Assembly: GCA_902725215.1 (NCBI GenBank)
Contig: CACUVI010000001.1
Coordinates: 434,001-498,000, forward strand
DNA length: 64,000 nucleotides
Reading direction: 5' to 3'
Source of the DNA: Rhodospirillaceae bacterium LM-1
GTDB lineage: Bacteria; Pseudomonadota; Alphaproteobacteria; Rhodospirillales; WMHbin7
Both the position numbers and the translations under genes were made by a program. The notes beneath the pieces are model-generated. The model ran no database searches. It saw only the letters and a list, made by a program, of their open reading frames with translations, and had not been told where the DNA came from. Position 1 is the stretch's first letter. Each line of letters starts with the position of its first letter. Shown here piece after piece: positions 16,865-26,917 of the stretch.

Positions 16865-17859
16865 ACAGGCTCATCCTCGTCTTCTTCTTTCCCGGGCGCC
16901 GGATTGTTGAAGGGGACGGGTTCGTCGTCGTCGAAGTCATCTTCGTCGTCATCGTCATCGTCTTCGTCTTCGTCGTCTTCATCGTCGCCATCAGCGACAT
17001 CGCCCTCGTCTGGCGCCTGAGCGGGCGCGTCGCTTGCGGGCGGCGTTGGGGCGTTGTCCTCGGCAATCGCTTCGGGCAATCCCTCGTCCACGCTGCTTTC
17101 AACCGCCACGCTGGGCGAAGCATCGGGAAGCGCCGCGTCTTCATGGGCAGAAGCGCCATACATCATCGGACGCGCATCCAGCAGACCCGAAGCCTTCAAT
17201 TCTTCGACGCCCGGCAAATCTTCGGTGTTTTCCAGACCGAAATGATCAAGGAAGGAGGGCGTCGTCACCCACATCACGGGGCGGCCCGGCACCTTCTTGC
17301 GGCCCCTGGGCTTGACCCAACCAGCTTCGAACAAAGTGTCCAGCGTTCCCTTAGAGAGCGCCACGCCGCGGATTTCCTCGATCTCGGCCCTGGTCACCGG
17401 CTGGTGATAGGCGATGATGGCCAGCGTTTCCACGGCGGCGCGCGACAGTCTGCGGGTTTCCGTGCCCTCGATGCGCAAGGACGATCCCAGATCGGGCGCC
17501 GTGCGCAGCACATAGGTTTCGCCGGTCTTGAACAGGTTGACGCCTCGATTGGCGTACTGGGCGCGCAAGGTTTCCAGAAGTTCCGGAATATCGGCTTCCG
17601 GCGGCAGACGGGTGGCGATGGCCGGAATGGTCAAGGGGGCCGCCGAAGCGAACAGCAATGCTTCCACGATGCGCAAGGCCCTGAAGGAATCATAGGGCTG
17701 GTCGATATTCGGCTCGTACACCGCTTCGACATGTTCGGAAACCGCAGCCTCATCGGCTGGTTCCTCTTCGCCCTCCAGAACGTCAAGGTCATCCAGCCCG
17801 TCATCGGGCGATCCGGAATCGACAATCTGCTTCAGGTCTTCGTCTTCGCTCTGGGTCAT
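16861..17859 (-). CDS. scpB: Segregation and condensation protein ScpB
   Basis: Kleisin-associated winged-helix subunit of the SMC-ScpAB condensin that compacts and segregates chromosomes. The 332-residue product has an acidic N-terminus, the double winged-helix core (about residues 60-215) with ALLFASAAPLTIPAIATRLP, AAVETLAIIAYHQPVTRAEI and GRKKVPGRPVMWVTTPSFLD. A long C-terminal tail follows that is almost all Asp and Glu (about 275-330). The core length is normal; the tail is an unusual extension. Coupled to scpA by an ATGA overlap. Confidence 0.94.
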   Translation of the reverse strand: MTQSEDEDLKQIVDSGSPDDGLDDLDVLEGEEEPADEAAVSEHVEAVYEPNIDQPYDSFRALRIVEALLFASAAPLTIPAIATRLPPEADIPELLETLRAQYANRGVNLFKTGETYVLRTAPDLGSSLRIEGTETRRLSRAAVETLAIIAYHQPVTRAEIEEIRGVALSKGTLDTLFEAGWVKPRGRKKVPGRPVMWVTTPSFLDHFGLENTEDLPGVEELKASGLLDARPMMYGASAHEDAALPDASPSVAVESSVDEGLPEAIAEDNAPTPPASDAPAQAPDEGDVADGDDEDDEDEDDDDDDEDDFDDDEPVPFNNPAPGKEEDEDEPV

Positions 17860-18686
17860 ATCGGCTCTTTTGAGCTAGAAGGTTCGGGCGCAGCGCCGCC
17901 CGGACGGATAAAGATGGGTTCGAACACGCCTTCCTGGCGCAATTCCAGCTTGCCTTGCCGGGTCAATTCCAAGGTGGCGACAAAGGACGAGGCCAGGATC
18001 GAGCGGGCCAGCAGGCCGTTCTTGCCCGCCAACAATTCCTGGGGCAGATAACTGGCCAGCGTATGCCAGCCCGGCACCCGGCCAACCAACTTTTCCAGCC
18101 GCACCAAGGCCTCATCGATGGCGTAGAGTTCCATCGCCTCGATGGTCATGGTCGAGGTTTGGCTGCGGCGTTTGAAATCGGAATAGGATTTCAAAAGCTC
18201 GTAAAGCGTCAGGTCGTAAACGATCAGCCGTTCCGGCGTCAGATCTTCCGGCGACCCACGATGGAACACATCGATGCCGACGCGGGGCAAAGCCATCAAG
18301 CGCCGCCCGGCTTCTTGCATCGCTTCCAGGCGCTGCAACTGATAAGTCAGGGCGGCGGCCATGTCGGCGGCAGAAGGCTCCTCGCCCGCCGAAGGCGGTT
18401 CGGGCAGCAGCAGGCGCGATTTCAGATAGGCCAGCCAAGCCGCCATCACCAGATAATCGGCGGCCAGTTCCAGATGGGTATGGCTCACGCGTGCAATGAA
18501 GGCCAAATACTGGTCGGCCAATTGCAAAATGGAAATGCGGGTCAGATCGACCTTCTGCTCGCGGGCCAAGGCCAGCAGCATGTCGATCGGTCCTTCGTAA
18601 CCGGCGATGTCGATCACAAGGGTGGTGCCGTCAGCCTGCGGCTGGCGTTCGCCATCCTCTTCGAACAAACTTTCGCTCTGGCTCAT
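17856..18686 (-). CDS. scpA: Segregation and condensation protein ScpA
   Basis: Kleisin subunit bridging the SMC heads of the condensin complex. The 276 residues include the N-terminal domain GYEGPIDMLLALAREQKVDLT, LAADYLVMAAWLAYLKSRLL, and a C-terminal region ending in KLELRQEGVFEPIFI that would form the winged helix contacting SMC. It overlaps both the M50 protease gene (upstream) and scpB (downstream) by 4 bases, so all three are translationally coupled. Confidence 0.94.
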   Translation of the reverse strand: MSQSESLFEEDGERQPQADGTTLVIDIAGYEGPIDMLLALAREQKVDLTRISILQLADQYLAFIARVSHTHLELAADYLVMAAWLAYLKSRLLLPEPPSAGEEPSAADMAAALTYQLQRLEAMQEAGRRLMALPRVGIDVFHRGSPEDLTPERLIVYDLTLYELLKSYSDFKRRSQTSTMTIEAMELYAIDEALVRLEKLVGRVPGWHTLASYLPQELLAGKNGLLARSILASSFVATLELTRQGKLELRQEGVFEPIFIRPGGAAPEPSSSKEPI

Positions 18687-19393
18687 TGAAGTCCCGTCAA
18701 ACCGACCAATTGCTCAACCAGCCACGCGGCTGGCTCTCCCACCAACGGCCCTAGGATGTTCACGTGAAAGCCCAGGACCTGGCCAAGAAGCGGCAGGATG
18801 AACAAAACGCCCAGCAGGATCAATAAGCCTGCGCGTTCCGTGCGTGCAAATCTTATCCCCAGGGCTGTGGGCAAAAGTCCGGCTAGGATGCGCCCGCCAT
18901 CCAAAGGCAGCAAGGGCAACAGATTGAACACTGCAAGCAACGCATTGATTTCAATCGAGTTATATAAATTCGCCCCCAGCCAGCGAACGGGCAGAACCCA
19001 GTCTTCCGACACTTCGACATCGACCAAACGGCCCAAAAAAAGGACCGAGAACAAAGCCAGGGCCAGATTGATTCCGGGGCCAGCGGCGGCCACCAGCACC
19101 ATGCCCAAGCGGGGATTGCGCAAATTATAGGGGTTGACGGGCACCGGTTTGGCATAGCCGAACAGCACGGGCGCGCTGGTCAGCAGAAGAATGCCCGGCA
19201 ACAAAACGGTGCCGAACGGATCGATATGGCGCAGCGGGTTGAAGGTGACCCGCCCCAACCGCATGGCCGTTTCGTCGCCCAGTTTCCAGGCGGCGTAACC
19301 ATGCGCCGCCTCGTGCAGGGTTACCGCCAAAAGAACGGGAATGATCCAAGCCGTCACCGCCAGGACCTGAAGCCAGGAAAAATCCTCAGGCAT
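18683..19393 (-). CDS. Site-2 protease-like M50 zinc metalloprotease
   Basis: Intramembrane M50 family metalloprotease. The 236-residue protein has about six helices, the zinc-binding HEAAH in the first helix (LLAVTLHEAAHGYAAWKLGD), and the second metal-ligand region NLLPLLPLDGGRILAGLLP. It lacks a PDZ domain, so it is not the RseP type. Orthologues commonly sit beside nagZ and scpA in alphaproteobacteria, as here, where it overlaps both. The substrate is unknown. Confidence 0.9.
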   Translation of the reverse strand: MPEDFSWLQVLAVTAWIIPVLLAVTLHEAAHGYAAWKLGDETAMRLGRVTFNPLRHIDPFGTVLLPGILLLTSAPVLFGYAKPVPVNPYNLRNPRLGMVLVAAAGPGINLALALFSVLFLGRLVDVEVSEDWVLPVRWLGANLYNSIEINALLAVFNLLPLLPLDGGRILAGLLPTALGIRFARTERAGLLILLGVLFILPLLGQVLGFHVNILGPLVGEPAAWLVEQLVGLTGLQ

Positions 19394-20402
19394 CGGCCAT
19401 CAGCCGCTCCAGCTCCGCCACGCTAGCATTTTCATCGCTGGGCGAGAGCATGTCATAGGCCCGCTCCAGCCGGTCCTGCGACGCCCTGGACAAGGGGGCT
19501 GCGTGGGCCAGAACCTCTTCCATCTCGTTCATATGGCCGTTGCAATGCAAGACGGCGTCGCAACCCGCCGACAGGGCGGCCTGGGTGCGTTCGGCATAGC
19601 TGCCTGAAAGCGCCTTCATCGACAGATCGTCGGAAACCAGGAAGCCTTTGAAGCCCATCGATCTGCGGATCAGTTGCGTGATGATCAAGGACGATGAGGT
19701 GGCGGGGTGTTTGGCGTCGATGGCCGTATAGACGATATGGGCCGTCATGGCCATCGGGGCGTCGGCCAGTTCCCTGAAGGGAATGAAATCGCTTTGCTCG
19801 AGGATATCCGCCGACTCATTGACCACCGGCAGTCGCTCGTGGCTGTCCACCTTGGCCCGGCCATGTCCTGGGATATGTTTGATCATGGGGATCACCCCGG
19901 CATCCAGGAAACCGGCAATGGCGGCGCGGCCCAGATCGGCTGCCAGCGAGGGCGAGCGTCCGAAGGCGCGATCGCCGATCACGTCATGGGCGTCGGGGGA
20001 AGGAACGTCGATGACCGGGGCGCAATCGACGTCGATCCCCAGTTCGGCCAGTTCCCGCCCGATCAGCAACGCATTCAGACGCACGGCGGCGCGGGCCGCT
20101 TCGACATTCCTGTTGGCAAGTTCGCCAAACGCCCGGGCAGGCGGCGCTTGACGCCAGATCGGGGGTTTGAGGCGCTGCACCCGCCCCCCCTCCTGATCGA
20201 TCAGCACCGGCGCATTTCGCCCAACCGATTTGCGAAGATCGTGAACTAATGCCTTGACTTGGCTTTTTGTTTCTATGTTGCGCGCAAAAAGGATGAAACC
20301 CAAAGGCTGGGCTTTCGCAAAGAAAGCGCGCTCGCCCGGACTGAGCTTTGTCCCGGCCAATCCGACGATGGCGGCCTTGGGATCGCCGTTATTTGCGGAC
20401 AA
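19386..20402 (-). CDS. nagZ: Beta-N-acetylhexosaminidase NagZ
   Basis: GH3 cytoplasmic glycosidase that removes N-acetylglucosamine from anhydromuropeptides in cell-wall recycling. From TTG at 20402 it is 338 residues: SANNGDPKAAIVGLAGTKLS, FILFARNIETKSQVKAL, LIDQEGGRVQRLK, the catalytic KHIPGHGRAKVDSHERLP loop and the nucleophile Asp in VSDDLSMKAL. The open frame continues upstream within the SPOR gene without a better start, while AGGGG lies 7 bases before this TTG. It overlaps the SPOR gene by 14 bases and the M50 gene by 8. Confidence 0.93.
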   Translation of the reverse strand: MSANNGDPKAAIVGLAGTKLSPGERAFFAKAQPLGFILFARNIETKSQVKALVHDLRKSVGRNAPVLIDQEGGRVQRLKPPIWRQAPPARAFGELANRNVEAARAAVRLNALLIGRELAELGIDVDCAPVIDVPSPDAHDVIGDRAFGRSPSLAADLGRAAIAGFLDAGVIPMIKHIPGHGRAKVDSHERLPVVNESADILEQSDFIPFRELADAPMAMTAHIVYTAIDAKHPATSSSLIITQLIRRSMGFKGFLVSDDLSMKALSGSYAERTQAALSAGCDAVLHCNGHMNEMEEVLAHAAPLSRASQDRLERAYDMLSPSDENASVAELERLMADA

Positions 20403-21321
20403 CGATGCACCCCTGCTTGCGGGCGGCCAACTGATCGCACAACGCCTTGGCGGCTTCCTTGCTGTCCAGCGACCCGGCCCGCAAGCGATAGAAGGTCCCT
20501 TTGGCGCCCAGATCGGCCTTTTGCACATCCAGGCTTAAGCCACCCAGCAAATCGGCATTCGCCTTCTGGATGGTCTGCCATTGGCGGGCGGCGGCCGTTT
20601 CCTCCTTGATGGCGCCAAGCTGAACCAGCCAAGCCCCGCCGGGCGAGGATTTGACGGCGGCCTTGGCGGCGGCGTCGTCGATCTTGGCAACGGGCTTGGG
20701 CGGCAATGCCGCCTTAGGCAGGGTCGGCTTTGCGCCCGGCTTCTCATCGTCGAGCAAGGGGGGCGGCTCGACCGGGGGTGGTTCCGGTGGAGCCACGTCG
20801 CGCATGCTGGGCGGGGTGGCCTTGGGCGATTCAGTTACCGTCGCCCTGGGCAGATCAGGCAGGACGGTTGCCGCTGGCGGGGTCGGAGCCACCGGGGCGG
20901 GAGGTGCCAAGGGCGCTTCCGGCATCGGCAGCAGGCGCTCGACGGCGGGCTTGCCCGTCTCCTGGGCGTTGCCCATGCGGTCATAGACCATTTTGTCCTG
21001 GTCGGGCACATCCATGCCGCCGGGCTGGCTGGGTTTGCTTTTGTAGGAGCGTTCATCGGCCTTGACCAAGGGCACTTCGACCGAAGATCCGCCGACGATC
21101 TTCTGTCCCCTGGACATGACCCACCAAGTGGCGACCGCAGCCCCCGAGGCCAGGAAGAACAGCAAGAACCACAGCAAGAACCCCCGGCGCTTCTTGCGAG
21201 GCAGTGGGCGCGCCGACAAGGTTTCACGGTCAGACCTTCCCAGCCCACGATCGGGCAGGATGTCCAACAGATCCTGTCCCAATTCGGGTTCCAGGCGCTC
21301 GCGGTCGAGTTTGTCGCTCAT
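20389..21321 (-). CDS. SPOR-domain cell-division/peptidoglycan-binding protein
   Basis: Type II membrane protein with a C-terminal SPOR domain, which binds denuded glycan strands at the division site. The 310 residues have a cytoplasmic N-terminus, one helix (RGFLLWFLLFFLASGAAVAT, about 46-66), a long Pro/Ala-rich periplasmic linker and the SPOR domain (about 228-310) with GAWLVQLGAIKEETAAARQW and FYRLRAGSLDSKEAAKALCD. It lies between argS (1-base overlap) and nagZ, the usual alphaproteobacterial order. Confidence 0.92.
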   Translation of the reverse strand: MSDKLDRERLEPELGQDLLDILPDRGLGRSDRETLSARPLPRKKRRGFLLWFLLFFLASGAAVATWWVMSRGQKIVGGSSVEVPLVKADERSYKSKPSQPGGMDVPDQDKMVYDRMGNAQETGKPAVERLLPMPEAPLAPPAPVAPTPPAATVLPDLPRATVTESPKATPPSMRDVAPPEPPPVEPPPLLDDEKPGAKPTLPKAALPPKPVAKIDDAAAKAAVKSSPGGAWLVQLGAIKEETAAARQWQTIQKANADLLGGLSLDVQKADLGAKGTFYRLRAGSLDSKEAAKALCDQLAARKQGCIVVRK

Positions 21322-23063
21322 CAGCGCATCTCCAACACAGGTTCTACCCCGAATACCTTAAGACCCGAGGCGGCCACAAGAGCCACGCCGCGCACCAAGG
21401 CCAGACGGGCCAAGGACAAATCGGGGTTTTCGCCAATCAAAAAGCGCAGTTGGGCCTCGTCGCGGCCCCGATTCCACAGGCCATGAAAAGCCGCCGCCAG
21501 ATCAGCCAGATAGTAGGCGACGCGGTGCGGTTCGTGCGACTCGGCGGCCGATTCGACCAGACGAGGCCAAGCGGCCATCAGGCGGATCAAGGCCATTTCG
21601 TCCGCGTCTTGCAGGCCAGACAGATCGACGCCGGAAAGCGCTGCGTCCGACAGATCGCGCCCCTTGAACATCTCGGCCCCGTGCCTGGCCACCGAACAGG
21701 CCCTGGCATGGGCGTATTGAACATAGAAGACCGGGTTGTCGCGGGACTGTTCCAGCGCCTTATCCAGATCGAAATCGAGTTGGGCGTCGTTCTTGCGGGT
21801 CAGCATGATGAAGCGAACCACGTCCTTGCCCACTTCGTCGATCAGGTCGCGCAGCGTGACGAAGGTCCCCGCCCGCTTGCTCATCTTGTAGGGTTCGCCG
21901 TTTTTCATCAGGCTGACCATCTGACACAGCTTGACGTCCAGCGCGCCCTGGCCTTCGGTGATGGCCTTGACGGCGGCCTGCAAACGCTTGACGTAACCGC
22001 CGTGATCAGCGCCCCAGACGTCGATCATCACCGGAAAGCCGCGATCAAATTTGCTTTTGTGATAGGCGATGTCGGAGGCGAAATAGGTCCAGGACCCGTC
22101 CGATTTCTTAAGCGGACGGTCCACGTCGTCGCCAAACTCGGTGGCCTTGAACAAGGTCTGCGGCCTGGGTTCCCAATCTTCGGGCGTCTTGCCCTTGGGC
22201 GGTTCCAGCACGCCGGTATAGATCAGTCCGCGCTCTTCCAGATTTTTCAGCGCCGCATCCACCGCCCCCGCCTCGACCATGGCGCGTTCCGACGTGAAAA
22301 CGGCATGTTCGACGCCCAGCGCCGCCAGATCGTCGCGGATCATGTCCATCATGGCATCGACTGCGAAATGGCGGAAAGCCGTCAGCCATTCGGATTCCGG
22401 CGCATTCAGCCATTTGTCGCCATGCGCCTTGGCCAGCGCTTGGCCCGCCCCAATCAGATATTCGCCGGGATAAAGCCCTTCGGAGATCGGGCCGATCGTC
22501 TCGCCCAGGGCCTCGCGATAGCGAAGATGTACGGAACGCGCCAGCACATCGACCTGGGCGCCCGCGTCGTTGATGTAATATTCGCGCGCCACGTCATAGC
22601 CTGCCTTTTCCAGCAACGCCGCCAGCGCGTCGCCGACCACGGCGCCGCGGGCATGCCCGATATGCATGGGGCCGGTGGGATTGGCCGAGACATATTCGAC
22701 ATTGACCTTCTGGCCCTTGCCGATGTCGGAATCACCCCAATTGGTACCTGCTTTCAAAATGGCCGACAGTTGGGCGCGCCAGAAGGAATCCGACAAACGC
22801 CAGTTGATGAAGCCGGGTCCCGCCACCTCGACCGAAGTAATGTCGGGATGCTGGCGCAATTTTTCGGCCAGTTGCTCGGCCAACGCCTTGGGATTCATCT
22901 TGGCCTGCTTGGACAGCACCATGGCGGCGTTGGTCGCCATGTCGCCATGCGCGGCATCACGCGGCGGCTCGACGGCAACGCGCGACAGATCGAGATCGGC
23001 GGGAACGATGCCGACAAGCGCGTCCTGAACGACGGCCTGGAACAGACGAAAACAATTGCTCAT
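21321..23063 (-). CDS. argS: Arginine-tRNA ligase
   Basis: Class I synthetase charging tRNA-Arg. From 23063 the protein has 580 residues: N-terminal Add1 domain from [16 protein letters not shown], the HIGH-type signature in [40 protein letters not shown] in place of KMSKS, and the DALR anticodon-binding C-terminus ending in [13 protein letters not shown]. This ATG overlaps the dgt stop as ATGA; an in-frame start at 23207 would lie inside dgt and is rejected. Confidence 0.96.
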   Translation of the reverse strand: MSNCFRLFQAVVQDALVGIVPADLDLSRVAVEPPRDAAHGDMATNAAMVLSKQAKMNPKALAEQLAEKLRQHPDITSVEVAGPGFINWRLSDSFWRAQLSAILKAGTNWGDSDIGKGQKVNVEYVSANPTGPMHIGHARGAVVGDALAALLEKAGYDVAREYYINDAGAQVDVLARSVHLRYREALGETIGPISEGLYPGEYLIGAGQALAKAHGDKWLNAPESEWLTAFRHFAVDAMMDMIRDDLAALGVEHAVFTSERAMVEAGAVDAALKNLEERGLIYTGVLEPPKGKTPEDWEPRPQTLFKATEFGDDVDRPLKKSDGSWTYFASDIAYHKSKFDRGFPVMIDVWGADHGGYVKRLQAAVKAITEGQGALDVKLCQMVSLMKNGEPYKMSKRAGTFVTLRDLIDEVGKDVVRFIMLTRKNDAQLDFDLDKALEQSRDNPVFYVQYAHARACSVARHGAEMFKGRDLSDAALSGVDLSGLQDADEMALIRLMAAWPRLVESAAESHEPHRVAYYLADLAAAFHGLWNRGRDEAQLRFLIGENPDLSLARLALVRGVALVAASGLKVFGVEPVLEMR

Positions 23064-24223
23064 GGTGTAACCTGAAGATCGAATAAACGGCGATGCTCTT
23101 CCAGCGCGAAACGGTCGGTCATGCCGGCCACATAGTCGCAAACCAGAAGGGCTGTTTCGGGTGAATTCTTGGCGCTGGCCCGCACCCGCCATTCCTCGGG
23201 CAGGCATTCCGGCTCGGCCAGGAACAGGGCGAAGAGATCTCGCACCACGCGCCTTGCCTTGCTGGTCATGCGGTTGACCTTGTAATGACGGTACATGTGG
23301 GCGAACAGGAATTTCTTAAGCTCGCGGTCGGCCTGCTGCATCTGCGCCGAAAAACCCACCAGCGGGCGGCCCAGGGCGCGCACGTCGGCTGCGCTTGAAG
23401 GTTGGGCGTCATCGATGCGCCGACGCGTTTCTGCCACCAAGTCTTCCACCATGGCGCCGATCAATTCGCGCACCACGGTATGGATCAGCCGGGCCTGATC
23501 CAGGCCGGGATAGCGAGCCGCTATCTCATCGAACATCGGCCCCACGACAAAGATCGGTTTCAGATCGTCCAGCGAGAACAATCCGGCCCTGAGGCCGTCT
23601 TCCACATCGTGATTGTTGTAGGCGATGTCGTCGGACAGGGCCGCCACCTGCGCCTCGGCCGAAGGCCAACTCGCCAGTTCCAGATCATGGCGCGCCTGAT
23701 AGTCGCCGATATAGGCGGGCATGGGCTGCTTCAGAGGGCCATTATGCTTGACCAGCCCTTCCAGCGTCTCCCAGGCCAGATTTAGCCCGTCGAAGCCGGG
23801 ATAGCGGGTTTCCAGCGAGGTAACCACGCGCAGGCTTTGCGCATTGTGGTCGAAACCGCCGAAGGGCTGCATGGCTTCCTTCAGCGCGTCCTCGCCCGCA
23901 TGACCGAAGGGCGGATGGCCCAGATCATGGGCCAGGGCCAGGGCTTCGGCCAGATCCTCGTCCAACTTCAGCTGGCGGCTGATCGAACGGGCGATCTGCG
24001 CCACTTCCAGCGAATGGGTCAGGCGAGTGCGGAAATTGTCGCCTTCGTGATAGACGAAAACCTGGGTCTTGTATTGCAGGCGGCGGAAGGCCGCCGAATG
24101 AATGATGCGGTCGCGGTCGCGCTGAAAGGCCGAGCGCGTGCGGCTTTCCGCCTCGGGATAGAGGCGTCCCCGGCTGTCGGCGGCCTTGCTGGCGAAAAGG
24201 GCTAAATCAGATGCGTTGGGCAT
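23060..24223 (-). CDS. dgt: Deoxyguanosinetriphosphate triphosphohydrolase-like protein
   Basis: HD-domain hydrolase that splits dNTPs to deoxynucleosides and tripolyphosphate. The 387 residues carry [20 protein letters not shown] and [20 protein letters not shown], the metal-binding [29 protein letters not shown] and the later Asp in [16 protein letters not shown]. The length fits the short, type 2 branch common in alphaproteobacteria. First gene of the dgt-argS-SPOR-nagZ-M50-scpA-scpB run. Confidence 0.94.
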   Translation of the reverse strand: MPNASDLALFASKAADSRGRLYPEAESRTRSAFQRDRDRIIHSAAFRRLQYKTQVFVYHEGDNFRTRLTHSLEVAQIARSISRQLKLDEDLAEALALAHDLGHPPFGHAGEDALKEAMQPFGGFDHNAQSLRVVTSLETRYPGFDGLNLAWETLEGLVKHNGPLKQPMPAYIGDYQARHDLELASWPSAEAQVAALSDDIAYNNHDVEDGLRAGLFSLDDLKPIFVVGPMFDEIAARYPGLDQARLIHTVVRELIGAMVEDLVAETRRRIDDAQPSSAADVRALGRPLVGFSAQMQQADRELKKFLFAHMYRHYKVNRMTSKARRVVRDLFALFLAEPECLPEEWRVRASAKNSPETALLVCDYVAGMTDRFALEEHRRLFDLQVTP

Positions 24224-24270
24224 GGGGGGAAAGTACGCTGGCAGAGCGTGTTAGGCAACGGAATTGCCTT

Positions 24271-24822
24271 TCATTCCTCCAACAACGCCATGGCCAGGGT
24301 GGCGGCGCAAGACAGAACGGCGATTTCCCCGTTTTTCAAGGCGGCGACGGCCTGTTCGCGGCTGTAGAAAACCAGCTCGGTATCCTCTAGATCGCCCGAA
24401 TCGGGCTGGGCGATCTGCACGCCCCCCTCAGCCATGAACAAATGCGCCTTGCAAAAACGCCCATTGGCCCCCAGCACGAAATCGCCCAGCTTGCTCCAGT
24501 TCTCGGCCAGATATCCGGTTTCCTCCAGCAATTCGCGCTTTGCCGCCGCCAAAGGCTCCTCGCCCGGCTCCAGTCCGCCCGCAGGCAGGGTCAGGGTAAC
24601 GTCGCCCACCCCATGGCGGTAATGGCGCTCCAGGATCAGGCGGCCATCATGGGTCCAGACAGCCATCATGGCGTAATCGGGCACTTCGATGCGCCAGAAA
24701 TCCTTGACCTCACGCCCATCGGGCAGGGCGATCTCGTGACGCCAGACGCGCAGCCTGGGATGCGCATCCAATTCCAACTGGCGGTTGGTGACCCGCCAGG
24801 GCGCATGCCTCTTGCCGCTCAT
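24271..24822 (-). CDS. NUDIX hydrolase (ADP-ribose pyrophosphatase-like)
   Basis: Hydrolyses nucleoside diphosphate derivatives. The 183-residue protein has the NUDIX box GEEPLAAAKRELLEETGY preceded by TLTLPAGGLEP, and a substrate-side segment FWRIEVPDYAMMAVWTHDGR like ADP-sugar pyrophosphatases. I start at 24822 (MSGKRHAPWRV) with GGAG 6 bases upstream; a longer frame to 24876 would overlap the divergent DUF1178 gene. It is separated from dgt by 47 bases. The substrate is not certain. Confidence 0.88.
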   Translation of the reverse strand: MSGKRHAPWRVTNRQLELDAHPRLRVWRHEIALPDGREVKDFWRIEVPDYAMMAVWTHDGRLILERHYRHGVGDVTLTLPAGGLEPGEEPLAAAKRELLEETGYLAENWSKLGDFVLGANGRFCKAHLFMAEGGVQIAQPDSGDLEDTELVFYSREQAVAALKNGEIAVLSCAATLAMALLEE

Positions 24823-24874
24823 CGCCGTCTCCCTATATAAAACCGCAAGACTTTTCGCATCTTCGGAGTTCCCC

Positions 24875-25120
24875 ATGATCCGCTACAGCCTGTCTTGCAG
24901 CAAGGGCCACCTTTTCGAGGATTGGTTCGACAATATGGCCGATTACGACGCCAAGGCGGCCAAGAAGAAGCTGGTCTGCCCCCAATGCGGCGACAAGAAA
25001 GTGGCCAAGGCCCTGATGGCCCCCAGCATCGGTTCCAGTGCTGCTGCGGCCCCCGCCCCATCCTGCGGCGTGGGCGGCGGCGGATGCGGCGGTTGCCCCA
25101 TGGCGGGCATGCACGGGTAA
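24875..25120 (+). CDS. DUF1178-family zinc-ribbon protein
   Basis: An 81-residue protein starting MIRYSLSCSKGHLFEDWFDN, with a CPQCGDKKVAKALMAPSIG segment. Together these give Cys-x2-His and Cys-x2-Cys pairs that look like a zinc ribbon. The C-terminus is a Gly/Cys-rich tail (GVGGGGCGGCPMAG). GGAG lies 6 bases before the ATG. DUF1178 proteins are widespread in alphaproteobacteria with no assigned role. Divergent from the NUDIX gene, convergent with the OmpA lipoprotein. Confidence 0.88.
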   Translation: MIRYSLSCSKGHLFEDWFDNMADYDAKAAKKKLVCPQCGDKKVAKALMAPSIGSSAAAAPAPSCGVGGGGCGGCPMAGMHG

Positions 25121-25130
25121 AGCAGCGGCC

Positions 25131-25724
25131 TTATTGGACCGTCACCGTTACCCGCCGATTTCGAGGTTCCGAAACGCCGTCTCGCGTCTTGATGAGCGGG
25201 TTACGCTTGCCGTGCGATGAAACCTCGAAGACTGAGGGCGACGCGCCGGCCTTGATCAACAGATCGCGCACGACGCGAGCACGGTCGCGCGAGACGGCGA
25301 TATTGGCCTCTTCCGATCCCACGGCGTCGGCATGTCCGGCCACCACGATATGCAAAACCGGGCGCTGCTTCATCTTGGCGATGATGCCGGGCAGCGCTTG
25401 CTCGGACGCATTCGTCAGGTCCGAAGTGCCCGACATGAAATAGAGGATGAAGGTTTCGGGCGGCGGCGGCATCACGGCCAGCGCCTTGCCCCAGCCCGAT
25501 TGGATTTCCTTGTCCGAAATCGCTTCGGGCGCATCCGGTTTCGAGGTGGCGCTTGAGACCGAGGTGACGGTCTGCGGCCTGTCCATCACTTGCGATCCGC
25601 CCTTGGTGACGATTTCCACCTTGCCGACTTTGCCATCAGGATCGGGCAGCAAGACGATGCGGTCGCCTGAACAGGCGCTGAGCAGCAGCAAGGCCAGCAG
25701 AGAGAAGACAAAGCGCTTATTCAT
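25131..25724 (-). CDS. OmpA-family lipoprotein
   Basis: A 197-residue lipoprotein with a signal ending in the lipobox LSAC (Cys18), a short linker domain, and a C-terminal OmpA-like peptidoglycan-binding domain (about 95-197). That domain carries ILYFMSGTSDLTNASEQAL, VVAGHADAVGSEEANIAVSR and RDRARVVRDLLIKAGA. It probably tethers outer membrane and cell wall. The ATG overlaps the FecR-domain gene end by 8 bases, so the two are co-translated and may act together. Confidence 0.88.
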   Translation of the reverse strand: MNKRFVFSLLALLLLSACSGDRIVLLPDPDGKVGKVEIVTKGGSQVMDRPQTVTSVSSATSKPDAPEAISDKEIQSGWGKALAVMPPPPETFILYFMSGTSDLTNASEQALPGIIAKMKQRPVLHIVVAGHADAVGSEEANIAVSRDRARVVRDLLIKAGASPSVFEVSSHGKRNPLIKTRDGVSEPRNRRVTVTVQ

Positions 25725-26181
25725 CGCTGCCTCCCTCGACTTCGACCAGGAAACGCGTGCCGCGAATGCCGATGGTGGCGACCGGCGTTCGGATACTGGT
25801 TCGTTCCGGCGCCAGCTTGGCGATTTGGCCGGTCAGCACCGAAAACGTGCCCTTCGCCATTCTCATGTTCAGCCCCAGCTTGTCGGCAGCCGGTTCGAAG
25901 ACGAAATCGTCCAGCACCAGTTTGGAATTCGGTCCCAGCGACAAGGTGGTGTCATCCCTGAGGACCAGCCCCAACGCCCCTTGCCCATCGGTGGTGAGTT
26001 GATCGTTCTTGAACAGATCGTCGCCCGCCTTCAGGGGCGTGCTTTTTCCGTCCCTGAGCGCCACGGCCTTGCCCTCAGCCGACTTGACCAGACCAATCGG
26101 TTCGGCGGCACTTACCGACGCCACCCCCAGGCACAAGCTGGCCGCAACGGCCAGGGTTAGGCTATGGTTAATGGAACGCAT
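25717..26181 (-). CDS. Periplasmic FecR-domain protein
   Basis: A 154-residue exported protein: signal peptide MRSINHSLTLAVAASLCLGV... ending near VSA-AEP, then a FecR domain with LKAGDDLFKNDQLTTDGQGA, DDTTLSLGPNSKLVLDDFVF and RTPVATIGIRGTRFLVEVEG. It has no membrane helix and no sigma-regulator partner, so it is not a FecR anti-sigma factor. Such free FecR domains usually occur with OmpA or CHASE2 proteins. AAGGAG sits 7 bases before the ATG at 26181, which decides this start over upstream Met codons. Confidence 0.85.
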   Translation of the reverse strand: MRSINHSLTLAVAASLCLGVASVSAAEPIGLVKSAEGKAVALRDGKSTPLKAGDDLFKNDQLTTDGQGALGLVLRDDTTLSLGPNSKLVLDDFVFEPAADKLGLNMRMAKGTFSVLTGQIAKLAPERTSIRTPVATIGIRGTRFLVEVEGGSDE

Positions 26182-26907
<726 letters not shown>

Positions 26908-26917
26908 GAGAATCGAA

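Noticed and set aside
17143-18051. A 302-codon plus-strand frame over scpB and scpA
   Set aside because: Overlaps two clear condensin genes and has no domain; treated as a shadow.
21204-23075. A 623-codon open frame on plus, antisense to argS
   Set aside because: argS on minus has all synthetase motifs. Long antisense frames are common in GC-rich genes, and this one shows no recognisable domain.
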